Below, one piece after another: positions 16,067 to 23,367 of a stretch of 64,000 nt of DNA; positions within the stretch are counted from its first letter, which is position 1; every line of letters starts with the position of its first letter. The notes below the pieces were generated by a model. That model saw only the letters and a program-made list of their open reading frames with translations, did no database searches and was not told the DNA's origin. Source of the DNA: PALSA-505 sp036502085 (GTDB lineage: Bacteria; Actinomycetota; Actinomycetes; Streptosporangiales; Streptosporangiaceae); contig DASXZD010000041.1 of assembly GCA_036502085.1 (NCBI GenBank), forward strand, positions 39,594 to 103,593, given 5' to 3'. The position numbers were made by a program, and so were the translations under genes.

Positions 16067-19000
16067 GTTCCGCCCGCCGCGAGCAGCTCGTCGTGGCTGC
16101 CGGCCTCGGCGATCTGGCCGCCGTCCACGACCACGATCCGGTCGGCCCGGGCGGCGGTGGTCAGCCGGTGCGCGACGACCAGCGTGGTGCGCTGCGTGGT
16201 GAGCCGGCTGACGGCGCGGGTCACCGCGGCTTCGGAGGCCAGGTCGAGCGCGGAGGTGGCCTCGTCGAGCAGCAGGATCGCCGGGTCGACGAGCTGGGCA
16301 CGGGCCAGCGCGATCAGCTGCCGCTGCCCCGCGGACAGGCTGCGGCCGCGCTCGCCGACCGCGTGCTCGTAGCCGTCCTGCAGCGCGGCGATCATCTCGT
16401 GCGCGCCGACCGCGCGGGCGGCCGCCTCCACCTCGGCGGGGCTAGCGTCCGGCCGCCCGTAGGCGATCGCGTCAGCGACCGTGCCGGAGAACAGGTAGGG
16501 CTCCTGCGGCACCACGCCGAGCCGGTGCCGGAAGCCGGCCAGGTCGTAGTCGCGCACGTCGACGCCGTCGACCAGTACCGCGCCCGCGGTCGCGTCGTAG
16601 AACCGCGCCACGAGCTTGACCAGCGTCGACTTGCCCGCTCCGGTCTGGCCGACCAGCGCCACGGTCTCGCCGGGCTCGATGGTCAGGCTGACGTCGTGCA
16701 GCGCGTCCCGGCCGGCCCCGCCGTAGCGGAAGCTCACGTCGCGCAGCTCGATCTGGCCGCGCAGCTGCCGCACAGGCCGGGGGCGGCGGGGCTGCGGTGT
16801 GCTGGTCGGCACGCTGAGCAGGTCGGTGATCCGGTGCAGTCCCACCACGGCCTGCTGGTAGCCGTCGAACACCTGGGACATCTGCTGGACCGGCGCGAAG
16901 AACATGTCGATGTACAGCAGGTAGGCGATCAGCGCGCCGGCGGTCAGCACGCCGCCGCGCACCTGCCCGGCCGCGACCACGAGCACCAGCGCGCCGGCGA
17001 TCGTGGACAGCGTCTGGACGAACGGGAAGTACAGTGCGATCAGCCGCTGGGACCGCATCCGGGCCTTGCGGTAGGCGTCGCTGAGCCCGGCGAACCTGGC
17101 CCGGTTGTGCTCTTCGCGCCGGTAGGCCTGGGTCACCCGCAGGCCGGCCACGTTCTCCTGCAGGTCGCCATTGACGACGCTGACCCGCTCCCGGGCTCGC
17201 TCGTACGCCTTGGACGACTTCGCCCGGAAGATCAGCGTGGCCGCCGCCAGCGCCGGGATGATCGTGAGCACGGTCAGGCCGAGCCGGACGTTGATGATCA
17301 GCAGCGCGGCCATCACGCCGAAGAACGACAGCACCGAGCTGACCGTGCTGACCAGGCCGGTCTGCAGGAACGTGGACAGCGCGTCCACGTCGGTGGTCAT
17401 CCTGGTCATGATCCGGCCGGTCAGCTCGCGCTCGTAAAAGTCCAGGCCGAGCCGCTGCAGGTGCGCGAAGATCTTGACCCGCAGCGCGTACAGCAGCCGC
17501 TCGCCGTTACGGCCCACCACCATCGTCTCGACGGCGTTGACCACCCAGTCGGCCATCACGACGGCCAGCCCGATCAGCGAGACCAGCACGATCGCTCCGA
17601 ACGCCTTGCCCTCGACGCCGTGGTCGATGCCGCCGCGGACCAGCGCCGGCAGCGCCAGGCTGGCCAGCGCGTCGAGGCCGTCGAGCACCAGCCCGGCGAC
17701 CAGCGCGATCAGGAACGGCTTGAGCAGCTTGCGCAGGGTGAAGTGAGACTCGGGGGCGCGCGCCTGCGCCTCGTCGATCCGCGGGGTGTCGTCGGCCGGC
17801 GGCAGCACCTCCAGCCGGGCCAGCATTTCCGGGCTGAGCGGCACGCCGGCCAGCATCGAGGACCACTCGGCGCCCCGGCCGGGCGGCGGGGCCAGCGGGA
17901 CCACCCCGGCGGCCTTGGTTACTATCGTCACCCCGGCCAGATCGGCGTCGGCGTCAGCGTCGTCGGCTGCCTCGTCTGCTTTCTCGTCGGGGCCGGCCAG
18001 CAGCAGCCGGTACCGGGGGCAGCGTTCGGTCAGCTCGTCGTGGCTGCCGATGTCCAGCACCCGGCCTTCGTGCAGCACGGCGATCCGGTCCGCGAGCTGC
18101 AGCGTTGACCGCCGGTGCGCGATCAGCAGCGTGGTCCGGCCGCGCATCACCTCGTGCAGCGTGGCGTGAATCTCCGCCTCGATCCGCGGGTCGACCGAGG
18201 AGGTGGCGTCGTCCAGCACCAGGATCCGCGGATCCACCAGCAGCGCGCGGGCCAGCGCGATCCGCTGCCGCTGGCCTCCGGACAGCGTCAGCCCCTGCTC
18301 GCCGATCACCGTGTCGTACCCGTCCGGCAGCTCGGCGATGAACTCCTCGGCGCGGGCGGCCCGCGCGGCCGCGACCACCTGCTCGGCGCTGACGTCAGGT
18401 CGGCCGTAGGCGATGTTGGCCCGCACCGTGTCGGAGAACAGGAAGCTGTCCTCCAGCACTAGGCCGATCGCGGCCCGCAGCGAGTCCAGCGTGACATCCC
18501 GCACGTCGAAGCCGCCGAGCCGGACCGCGCCTTTATCGACGTCGTAGAAGCGTGACAGCAGCAGCGAGACCGTCGACTTGCCCGACCCCGACGCGCCGAC
18601 CAGGGCCAGCGTCTCGCCCGGCCGGGCCTCCAGCGTCAGCCCGGTCAGCACCGGCCGGGACGGCAGGTAGCCGAAGTGCACGTCGTCGAAGACCACCCCG
18701 GCCGCGTCTGGCGGCAACTCGATCGCCTCCGGCTTCTCGCTGATCACCGGCCGCGAGTCGATCACCTCGAAGACCCGGATCGCGCTGGCCCGCGTCTCCT
18801 GGCCCAGCGTGATCAGGTAGGTCAGCATCCGCACGGGTGAGACCATCTGGGCGAGGTAGGCGGAGAAGGCGAGGAAGGTGCCCAGCGTGATCGAGCCGCG
18901 GATGGCCAGCCAGCCGCCCAGCGCCAGCACGCCGATCTGGCCCAGCGACGGGATCGCCTGCAGCGCCGGGTTGTACCGGGCGGTCAGCCGGACCGTGCGC

Positions 19001-19743
19001 ACCCGCGAGGCGAACAGCCGCTCGCTGGCTTCTTCGAGCCGCTCGAGCTCCTGCTCTTCCTGGCCGAAGCCCTTGACCACCCGCACCCCGGTGATCGCCG
19101 CCTCGACCACCCCGGCGACCGCGCCCGACTGCTGCTGGGCATGCCAGCTCGACGGGAACAGCCGCTGCCGCGAGGCTAGCGTGACAAACCACAGCGCCGG
19201 CCCGACCGCGAACGCGACCAGCGTCAGCAGCGGGGACAAGAACAGCATGATGACCAGGGAGGAAATGAACAGCAGCGCGTTGCCGGCCGTGACCGGGATC
19301 ATGCTGAGCAGGCCCTGCACCATGTTGACGTCGGAGATGGAGCGGCTGACCACCTGGCCGGTGTTGAGCTTGTCCTGGCGGCTGCCGTCCAGCCGGGACA
19401 GCGCGTTGAAGAGCTCGGTGCGCAGGTCGTGCTGCACGTCGAGCGCCACCCGGCCGCCGTAGTACCGCCGCATATAGATGCCGCCGAAGCTGACCAGACC
19501 GGCCAGCACCAGCGCAATCGCCAGCGGCCAGATCGACTCGGTGTGAGTGACGATCACCTTGTCGATGATCCGCCGCTGCACCAGCGGGATCACCGCGATC
19601 ACCCCGGTGGCCAGCAGCGTCCCGCCCAGCGAGATCAGCGTGTTCCTGCGGTACTGCAGGCAGTAACCGACGAGCCGCCGCATCCAGCGCTCACCGTTAG
19701 GGCCCGAGATCCGCTGAGGACCGGCTTGCTTCGTCGATCGCAT
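15994..19743 (-). CDS. Fused ABC exporter: two membrane-ATPase half-transporters in one chain
   Basis: 1249 residues with the order TMD1-NBD1-linker-TMD2-NBD2. NBD1 (about 350-585) has Walker A GASGSGKST and signature LSGGQRQ. Its Q-loop position reads VLEDSFLF (Glu for Gln) and its Walker B ends LDDATSSVD (Asp for the catalytic Glu), so this site is degenerate. NBD2 (about 1000-1235) has GQTGAGKST, VVPQEPYLF, LSAGQRQ and LLLDEATSALD, all canonical. That asymmetry is known from heterodimeric type IV exporters with one working ATP site. Substrate is unknown; multidrug or lipid export is typical of the group. No clear Shine-Dalgarno precedes the ATG. Confidence 0.92.
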   Translation of the reverse strand: MRSTKQAGPQRISGPNGERWMRRLVGYCLQYRRNTLISLGGTLLATGVIAVIPLVQRRIIDKVIVTHTESIWPLAIALVLAGLVSFGGIYMRRYYGGRVALDVQHDLRTELFNALSRLDGSRQDKLNTGQVVSRSISDVNMVQGLLSMIPVTAGNALLFISSLVIMLFLSPLLTLVAFAVGPALWFVTLASRQRLFPSSWHAQQQSGAVAGVVEAAITGVRVVKGFGQEEQELERLEEASERLFASRVRTVRLTARYNPALQAIPSLGQIGVLALGGWLAIRGSITLGTFLAFSAYLAQMVSPVRMLTYLITLGQETRASAIRVFEVIDSRPVISEKPEAIELPPDAAGVVFDDVHFGYLPSRPVLTGLTLEARPGETLALVGASGSGKSTVSLLLSRFYDVDKGAVRLGGFDVRDVTLDSLRAAIGLVLEDSFLFSDTVRANIAYGRPDVSAEQVVAAARAARAEEFIAELPDGYDTVIGEQGLTLSGGQRQRIALARALLVDPRILVLDDATSSVDPRIEAEIHATLHEVMRGRTTLLIAHRRSTLQLADRIAVLHEGRVLDIGSHDELTERCPRYRLLLAGPDEKADEAADDADADADLAGVTIVTKAAGVVPLAPPPGRGAEWSSMLAGVPLSPEMLARLEVLPPADDTPRIDEAQARAPESHFTLRKLLKPFLIALVAGLVLDGLDALASLALPALVRGGIDHGVEGKAFGAIVLVSLIGLAVVMADWVVNAVETMVVGRNGERLLYALRVKIFAHLQRLGLDFYERELTGRIMTRMTTDVDALSTFLQTGLVSTVSSVLSFFGVMAALLIINVRLGLTVLTIIPALAAATLIFRAKSSKAYERARERVSVVNGDLQENVAGLRVTQAYRREEHNRARFAGLSDAYRKARMRSQRLIALYFPFVQTLSTIAGALVLVVAAGQVRGGVLTAGALIAYLLYIDMFFAPVQQMSQVFDGYQQAVVGLHRITDLLSVPTSTPQPRRPRPVRQLRGQIELRDVSFRYGGAGRDALHDVSLTIEPGETVALVGQTGAGKSTLVKLVARFYDATAGAVLVDGVDVRDYDLAGFRHRLGVVPQEPYLFSGTVADAIAYGRPDASPAEVEAAARAVGAHEMIAALQDGYEHAVGERGRSLSAGQRQLIALARAQLVDPAILLLDEATSALDLASEAAVTRAVSRLTTQRTTLVVAHRLTTAARADRIVVVDGGQIAEAGSHDELLAAGGTYASLWAAFTGGQDIGRASLAGTG

Positions 19744-19877
19744 AGTTAGACAGGCTAACCATTACCTCAGACATAAAATTTCCGAACGGTCGCGGGAATC
19801 AGTCCAGTCCGCTGACGGCCGGCGCGATCGCCAGGGTAGCTTCCGCCACTGCGGGATCTGGCGGTCTCTGGCGTCGC

Positions 19878-19897
19878 ATGATACCACGCGGTATCAT
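19878..19897. promoter_or_regulatory. Toxin-antitoxin autoregulation palindrome with overlapping -10
   Basis: ATGATACCACGCGGTATCAT has perfect 8-bp arms around ACGC. The right arm ends in TATCAT six bases before the antitoxin ATG, so the promoter -10 appears to overlap the operator and the transcript is probably leaderless. RHH antitoxins commonly bind such sites. Confidence 0.75.
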
Positions 19898-19903
19898 ACA
19901 AGC

Positions 19904-20194
19904 ATGGCTATGACGCTCAGGCTCAGCGAGGAACAGACGGAGGCGCTCCGGCGGAAAGCGGAGGCCGAACACCGTTCCATGCAGCAGGTCGCGCTGGCCG
20001 CCATCGACACCTACGTTCACCAGGCGGATCCCGCGCGCCGCCAGGCAGTCCCAGTCGCTGAGCTCATGACGATGTTCCAGGGCCTGCCGCCGATGAGCGC
20101 GGAGGCGTTCCGAGCCGACCAGGATCGCTACGCTGACGCGGAAGCGTCCTTCGACGCCTACGAACGCGCTGACACCCCGCGAGACGGCGAGTGA
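19904..20194 (+). CDS. Ribbon-helix-helix antitoxin
   Basis: 96 residues. The N-terminal 40 residues (MAMTLRLSEEQTEALRRKAE, then EHRSMQQVALAAIDTYV) fit a CopG/Arc-like ribbon-helix-helix domain. The acidic C terminus (DQDRYADAEASFDAYERADT) is what normally wraps the toxin. It is read as a VapB-type antitoxin because the next gene is a PIN toxin and the stop overlaps that start (GTGA). A perfect palindrome lies six bases upstream. Confidence 0.85.
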   Translation: MAMTLRLSEEQTEALRRKAEAEHRSMQQVALAAIDTYVHQADPARRQAVPVAELMTMFQGLPPMSAEAFRADQDRYADAEASFDAYERADTPRDGE

Positions 20195-20616
20195 GCATCC
20201 ACTACCCGCGCGGGCTCGGTGACACGAACATCCTGATCTACCTGGAACGTCTGGCGCCGGAGCGACTACCCTCGGAACTTCTCACCAGCACGGTAAGCCT
20301 CGCCGAACTGTCGGCAGGGGTGCATTCGGCCGTTGACGCGACTGAACGCGCACAGCGAGTCCTTCGTGTGCAGCGAGTAGAGGCGACCTTCAGCCCGCTG
20401 ACATTCGATGTCGAGGCCGCGCGGCGATACGGGATTATCGCCGCAGAGGTGATCGCGACAGGTCGAAAGCCACGCGGCCGGGTGGCTGACCTCATGATCG
20501 CCAGCATCGCGGCAGCGAACAATCTCCCCCTGTTCACCACCAACCCCGCGGACTTCCGCGGCCTCGAGTCGGTCGTCACCGTCGTTCCAGTTCCCGTTCC
20601 GGCAGTCGCGCCCTGA
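20191..20616 (+). CDS. vapC: PIN-domain toxin, VapC family
   Basis: 141 residues. PIN acidic positions are visible: GDTNILIYLE (first Asp), TVSLAELSAG (Glu), GRVADLMIASIAAAN (Asp) and PLFTTNPADFRGLE (last Asp). VapC proteins are Mg-dependent ribonucleases, many of which cut tRNA; the target here is unknown. Start is GTG overlapping the antitoxin stop. The first residue of the motif block is GLGDT rather than the commoner GLLDT, with the catalytic Asp retained. Confidence 0.87.
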   Translation: MSIHYPRGLGDTNILIYLERLAPERLPSELLTSTVSLAELSAGVHSAVDATERAQRVLRVQRVEATFSPLTFDVEAARRYGIIAAEVIATGRKPRGRVADLMIASIAAANNLPLFTTNPADFRGLESVVTVVPVPVPAVAP

Positions 20617-20714
20617 CCGGGTGGCGCGCGAGCATGACCACTTCACCATCTTGGCCAGGTGACATCTATGCCCCTTGAGCGGGCCGTTCGGGTATCCGCC
20701 TAACGGACCCAGTC

Positions 20715-20805
20715 TTATGCGGGTGGCTTGGCCGCGCGGATGATCACGGAGTCCCGGCCAGGCTTCAGGTCGAGGCAGGCTGCCAAGCTGGCACCTGGAT
20801 AGAAA
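20715..20805 (-). pseudogene. Possible C-terminal remnant of an unidentified protein
   Basis: On the minus strand an open frame ends with DFYPGASLAACLDLKPGRDS followed by VIIRAAKPPA and TAA. The composition is protein-like and does not match the aquaporin leader on the other strand. I could not name the family. It may be the tail of a gene whose body was lost; it lies in the 279-bp gap between vapC and the aquaporin, which otherwise shows nothing clear. Confidence 0.22.
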
Positions 20806-20895
20806 TCTGTCGACAAGGGGCCCGGTGTGCTATCTGATATCCCGATTGTCCCGGCGCGGGGTGATGGCAGCGAGCAGGCTGGCCGGGGAGCGCCG

Positions 20896-21798
20896 GTGAC
20901 CGAGGCGGCGTTGTGGCGCAGGCTGCTGGCCGAGTTGCTGGGCAGCGCCTTCCTGGCCGCCTTGGTGATCGGCTCGGGCATTGCCGCGCAGCGCCTGTCG
21001 CCAGGCGATACCGGCCTGGAGCTGCTGGAGAACGCGGCCGCGACCGCGACCGGGCTGTACGCCGTCATCTTGATGTTCGGCCCGGTGTCGGGCGGCCATT
21101 TCAACCCGGTGGCGTCGTTCGCCGATGCCTTCTTCGGCGGGCTGTCCTGGCGGGACGCCGCGGCCTACCTGCCCGCCCAGGTGGCCGGGTGCACCGGGGG
21201 TGCCATCGTGGCGAACCTGATGTTCGCGCTGGCGGCGGTCAGCATCTCGGCCAAGCACCGGGCCTCCCCCGGCCATTTCCTGTCCGAGATCGTTGCGACC
21301 CTGGGGCTGATCCTGGTGATCTTCGCTCTGGCCCGGACCGGACGCAGCCGGTCTGCGGCAGCGGCGGTCGGAGCGTACATCGGCGCGGCGTATTTCTTCA
21401 CGTCCTCGGCCAGCTTCGCCAATCCAGCGATCAACATCTGCCGGATCTTCTCGGCCACCTTCGCGGGCATCGCACCCTCGTCGGTGCCGAGCTTCGCCAG
21501 CGCCCAGATCATCGGCGGGGTGATCGCGGTCGGAGTGATCAAGGCCCTGTACCCGGACGTCACCCCGGCGCAGGCGGCCGACGTCATCGTGCCCCATCAC
21601 CCCGACGGGGCGCACAGCACGGCAGGCGGGAGGCGGCATGCACCTAGCCGCGATCGGGGAGCCGCGGATCTGGATGTCGGCGATCTGGTCGTCGATCGCG
21701 TACGCCGGCGCCGGTATCCTCGCGGCCCATTGTTCTGCGATGGCCATGTCCTGGTGATCGGCGTTGTCCACGTGCGGAATAACCGCGAAATCAACTAG
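20896..21798 (+). CDS. MIP-family aquaporin/aquaglyceroporin with a chimeric C-terminal tail
   Basis: 300 residues. It has the two pore half-helices SGGHFNPVAS (NPV) near residue 70 and FANPAINICR (NPA) near 175, and six membrane helices. The channel domain ends at about residue 240. GGGGAG five bases before GTG 20896 decides the start over the GTG at 20827. The last 50-60 residues (from about GGRRHAPSRD) are Arg/Asp-rich and unlike the family. They are the antisense reading of a peptidase S51 fragment (21685-21801), so the normal stop seems to have been lost. Channels of this kind sit with ArsR genes in arsenic loci, and an ArsR gene lies 0.5 kb away. Confidence 0.82.
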   Translation: MTEAALWRRLLAELLGSAFLAALVIGSGIAAQRLSPGDTGLELLENAAATATGLYAVILMFGPVSGGHFNPVASFADAFFGGLSWRDAAAYLPAQVAGCTGGAIVANLMFALAAVSISAKHRASPGHFLSEIVATLGLILVIFALARTGRSRSAAAAVGAYIGAAYFFTSSASFANPAINICRIFSATFAGIAPSSVPSFASAQIIGGVIAVGVIKALYPDVTPAQAADVIVPHHPDGAHSTAGGRRHAPSRDRGAADLDVGDLVVDRVRRRRYPRGPLFCDGHVLVIGVVHVRNNREIN

Positions 21799-21801
21799 TC
21801 C
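21685..21801 (-). pseudogene. C-terminal fragment of a peptidase S51 / type 1 glutamine amidotransferase-like protein
   Basis: The minus strand reads GLVDFAVIPHVDNADHQD, then MAIAEQWAARIPAPAYAIDDQ. This matches the end of peptidase E-like proteins (...LVDF..PH.D.....S.A..E.WAA..P.PAYAIDDQTA). The expected continuation after DDQ is missing and no upstream body is present. About 39 residues survive, fully inside the overlap between the aquaporin tail and the SRPBCC gene end. Confidence 0.55.
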
Positions 21802-22288
21802 GACTCCCTGAGCCTTGCAGTGACATCAGGTAATCCTCCAGGTTGTCGTAGCTGGACTCCTGGCCGTCGTGCTTGGTCATGTGGTCACGGCCGGCCTGGT
21901 CACGGAACGCCATCGTCACCGTCAGCGTGGTTACCCCGTCAGCCTCCTCCAGCTCATCCGTCTCGTCGGCCCACGCGTCGGGCCAGCCTTCGAACAGCCA
22001 CGTCTGGACGATCCGGGCCGGCGGCTCGATCTCCAGGTAGGTCCCGCGGAATGAGCACTCTCCCCCCTCTGGCGTCACGAAGACCATGTGGTAGTCCCCC
22101 CCGACGCGCAAGTCCATCGAGCACACCGTCATCTTGTCCTCGAAGGGAGCGAACCAGTGGCGCAGATGCTCGGGCTTGGTCAGCACGTCGAAGACGAGCT
22201 CGATCGGCGCGTCGAACTTGCGGGTGGTGACGATCACGAGGTCGCTCGGGTACTCGACGACTGCGGACCCATGCCGGTTAGGTGTCAC
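21791..22288 (-). CDS. SRPBCC/AHSA1-family protein
   Basis: 165 residues. START-like ligand-binding fold: VTTRKFDAPIELVFDVLTKP, LRHWFAPF, MDLRVGGDYHMVF, GTYLEIEPPARIVQTW and TVTMAFRDQAGRD. It follows the ArsR-type gene with an ATGA overlap, the standard two-gene unit in actinobacteria where the regulator controls this protein of unclear function. The last residues (GSGSRTS) diverge where the S51 fragment begins, so the native C terminus may have been altered. Confidence 0.88.
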   Translation of the reverse strand: MTPNRHGSAVVEYPSDLVIVTTRKFDAPIELVFDVLTKPEHLRHWFAPFEDKMTVCSMDLRVGGDYHMVFVTPEGGECSFRGTYLEIEPPARIVQTWLFEGWPDAWADETDELEEADGVTTLTVTMAFRDQAGRDHMTKHDGQESSYDNLEDYLMSLQGSGSRTS

Positions 22289-22626
22289 TGAAGGTCTCCT
22301 TGCTGCTGAAGCTCTTTGAGGTAGCTATCCATCCGGTCCAGCCGCTCGTTCAACGCCCGCTCGTACTTGGCCAGCCAATCGCGAAACGGCTGCAAGTGCG
22401 CCGGTTCCAGCCGGTACAGCCGGCGACGCCCCTCCGCCCGGCACCTGACGAGTCCCACCTCACTCAGCACCCGGAGGTGCTTTGACACCTGAGGCTGGGA
22501 CATCGACAGATCGCTCACGATCGCCCCGACTGCCTTCTCGCCTTCGATTAGCGCGTCCATGACCTCGCGCCGATGCACATCGGCAATGGCGTTGAAGACG
22601 TCCGACGTCGTGGAAGCGCGGGGCAC
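22285..22626 (-). CDS. ArsR-family winged-helix repressor
   Basis: 113 residues from GTG 22626. The helix-turn-helix reads VSDLSMSQPQVSKHLRVLSE, with the wing CRAEGRRRLYRLEP. No Cys cluster typical of metal sensing is seen, so it belongs to the ArsR-AHSA1 group rather than a proven metalloregulator. The start is set by the promoter: TTGACA and TATGAT end six bases before this GTG, so the ATG further upstream (22653) lies inside the promoter and cannot be used. Confidence 0.9.
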   Translation of the reverse strand: MPRASTTSDVFNAIADVHRREVMDALIEGEKAVGAIVSDLSMSQPQVSKHLRVLSEVGLVRCRAEGRRRLYRLEPAHLQPFRDWLAKYERALNERLDRMDSYLKELQQQGDLQ

Positions 22627-22660
22627 TGGCCGATCATATTCCGATCTCGGCATATGTCAA
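22627..22660 (-). promoter_or_regulatory. Sigma-70-type promoter of the ArsR operon, leaderless
   Basis: On the minus strand a perfect TTGACA (22655-22660) is followed after 16 bases by TATGAT (22633-22638), and then by six bases to the GTG. Transcription starting about seven bases after the -10 would begin at the start codon. Confidence 0.7.
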
Positions 22661-22967
22661 GCCTCGAGCTGGCCGTGGCCAGGCGAGAGGTTCACGCAGC
22701 ACTGGCCGCAGCGACGGCACGTGGAGGACGAGACGGACCTGGATCTCTTCGCTGGCATCCCCGTCCCGACCGGCGCGAGGCGCCCGCCAGCGGCGTGACC
22801 AAGGTGATTTACCGGGATGCGGAAGGCGATGGGATCAGCTTCGGCGGCCGTCTTGCCTGATGCCTCGTCACAATGCAGTCATCGCCGGTGACGCCCGAGC
22901 CACCTTTAATCACGGGAACCATTTTCAGGCGGCCCATTTGCCGGGCCAAATACCGCATAAATTAAGT

Positions 22968-23000
22968 GAGGCCCCTCCATGCATGAGATGGAGGGGCCTC
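22968..23000. terminator. 13-bp hairpin in a gene-free stretch
   Basis: GAGGCCCCTCCAT (22968-22980) and ATGGAGGGGCCTC (22988-23000) form a perfect stem with a seven-base loop. No U-run follows on either strand. It lies 370 bp beyond the end of the M20 peptidase gene and could end that transcript. Confidence 0.5.
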
Positions 23001-23221
23001 ATCCGGCCTCACCGCGCTGACCTGCCGATTTCTCGACCAGTCGCACGCTGCTCAACCGGTCACCAGGGCCGGAAACCCGCCTGAAGTACCGGTTTCCCGA
23101 TCCTTCCTGCGTTACCAGGGTCTCCCCCGGCGCGGTCCCCGTTTCCGGCGACAAGAGAATTTCTACTGCCTTTCGGAAGCCAGCACAAGAGGTTTCTGGC
23201 GACGATCTCGGAAAAGTTTGC

Positions 23222-23306
23222 TTATCCACACGTCATCCACACGGCGCATGCCGTTATCCCCCGCCCACAGCGATTGTCCACCGGCTCATCCACAGTCCTG
23301 TCCACA
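23222..23306 (+). other. Array of DnaA-box-like 9-mers, all in one orientation
   Basis: TTATCCACA (23222), TCATCCACA (23233), a weak TTATCCCCC (23254), TTGTCCACC (23274), TCATCCACA (23286) and CTGTCCACA (23298). The first is the perfect consensus box and the others differ by one or two bases. Spacings of 11, 21, 20, 12 and 12 bp keep them near one face of the helix. The stretch from 22627 to 23367 carries no credible gene. No dnaA or dnaN is in the window, so this is not shown to be oriC; a DnaA-titrating or regulatory locus is possible. Confidence 0.55.
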
Positions 23307-23318
23307 GGCGCTGCGCAC

Positions 23319-23355
23319 AAAGCTGCCGAGTAAAGCTGCCGAGTAAAGCTGCCGA
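23319..23355 (+). repeat. Three 13-bp tandem repeats next to the DnaA-box array
   Basis: AAAGCTGCCGAGT at 23319 and 23332, with a third copy from 23345 that is identical for 11 bases. The block lies between the DnaA-box array and the end of the M20 peptidase gene. It is not AT-rich, so it does not resemble a melting region. Confidence 0.8.
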
Positions 23356-23367
23356 ACGAGGCCGTGG

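Noticed and set aside
16093..18108. 671-codon plus-strand frame opposite the ABC exporter
   Set aside because: Composition is His/Arg/Asp/Gln-heavy as expected of antisense; the exporter motifs are on the minus strand.
22654..22860. Plus-strand frame starting back to back with the longer ArsR reading
   Set aside because: Its ATG lies in the spacer of the ArsR promoter and the product resembles no known protein.
22999..23229. Small minus-strand frame (76 codons) beside the DnaA boxes
   Set aside because: No homology recognised, ends inside the hairpin stem, and no ribosome binding site is evident.
23222..23306. Calling the DnaA-box array oriC
   Set aside because: No dnaA, dnaN, rpmH or AT-rich unwinding region in the neighbourhood; orientation of boxes is uniform, unlike typical actinobacterial oriC.
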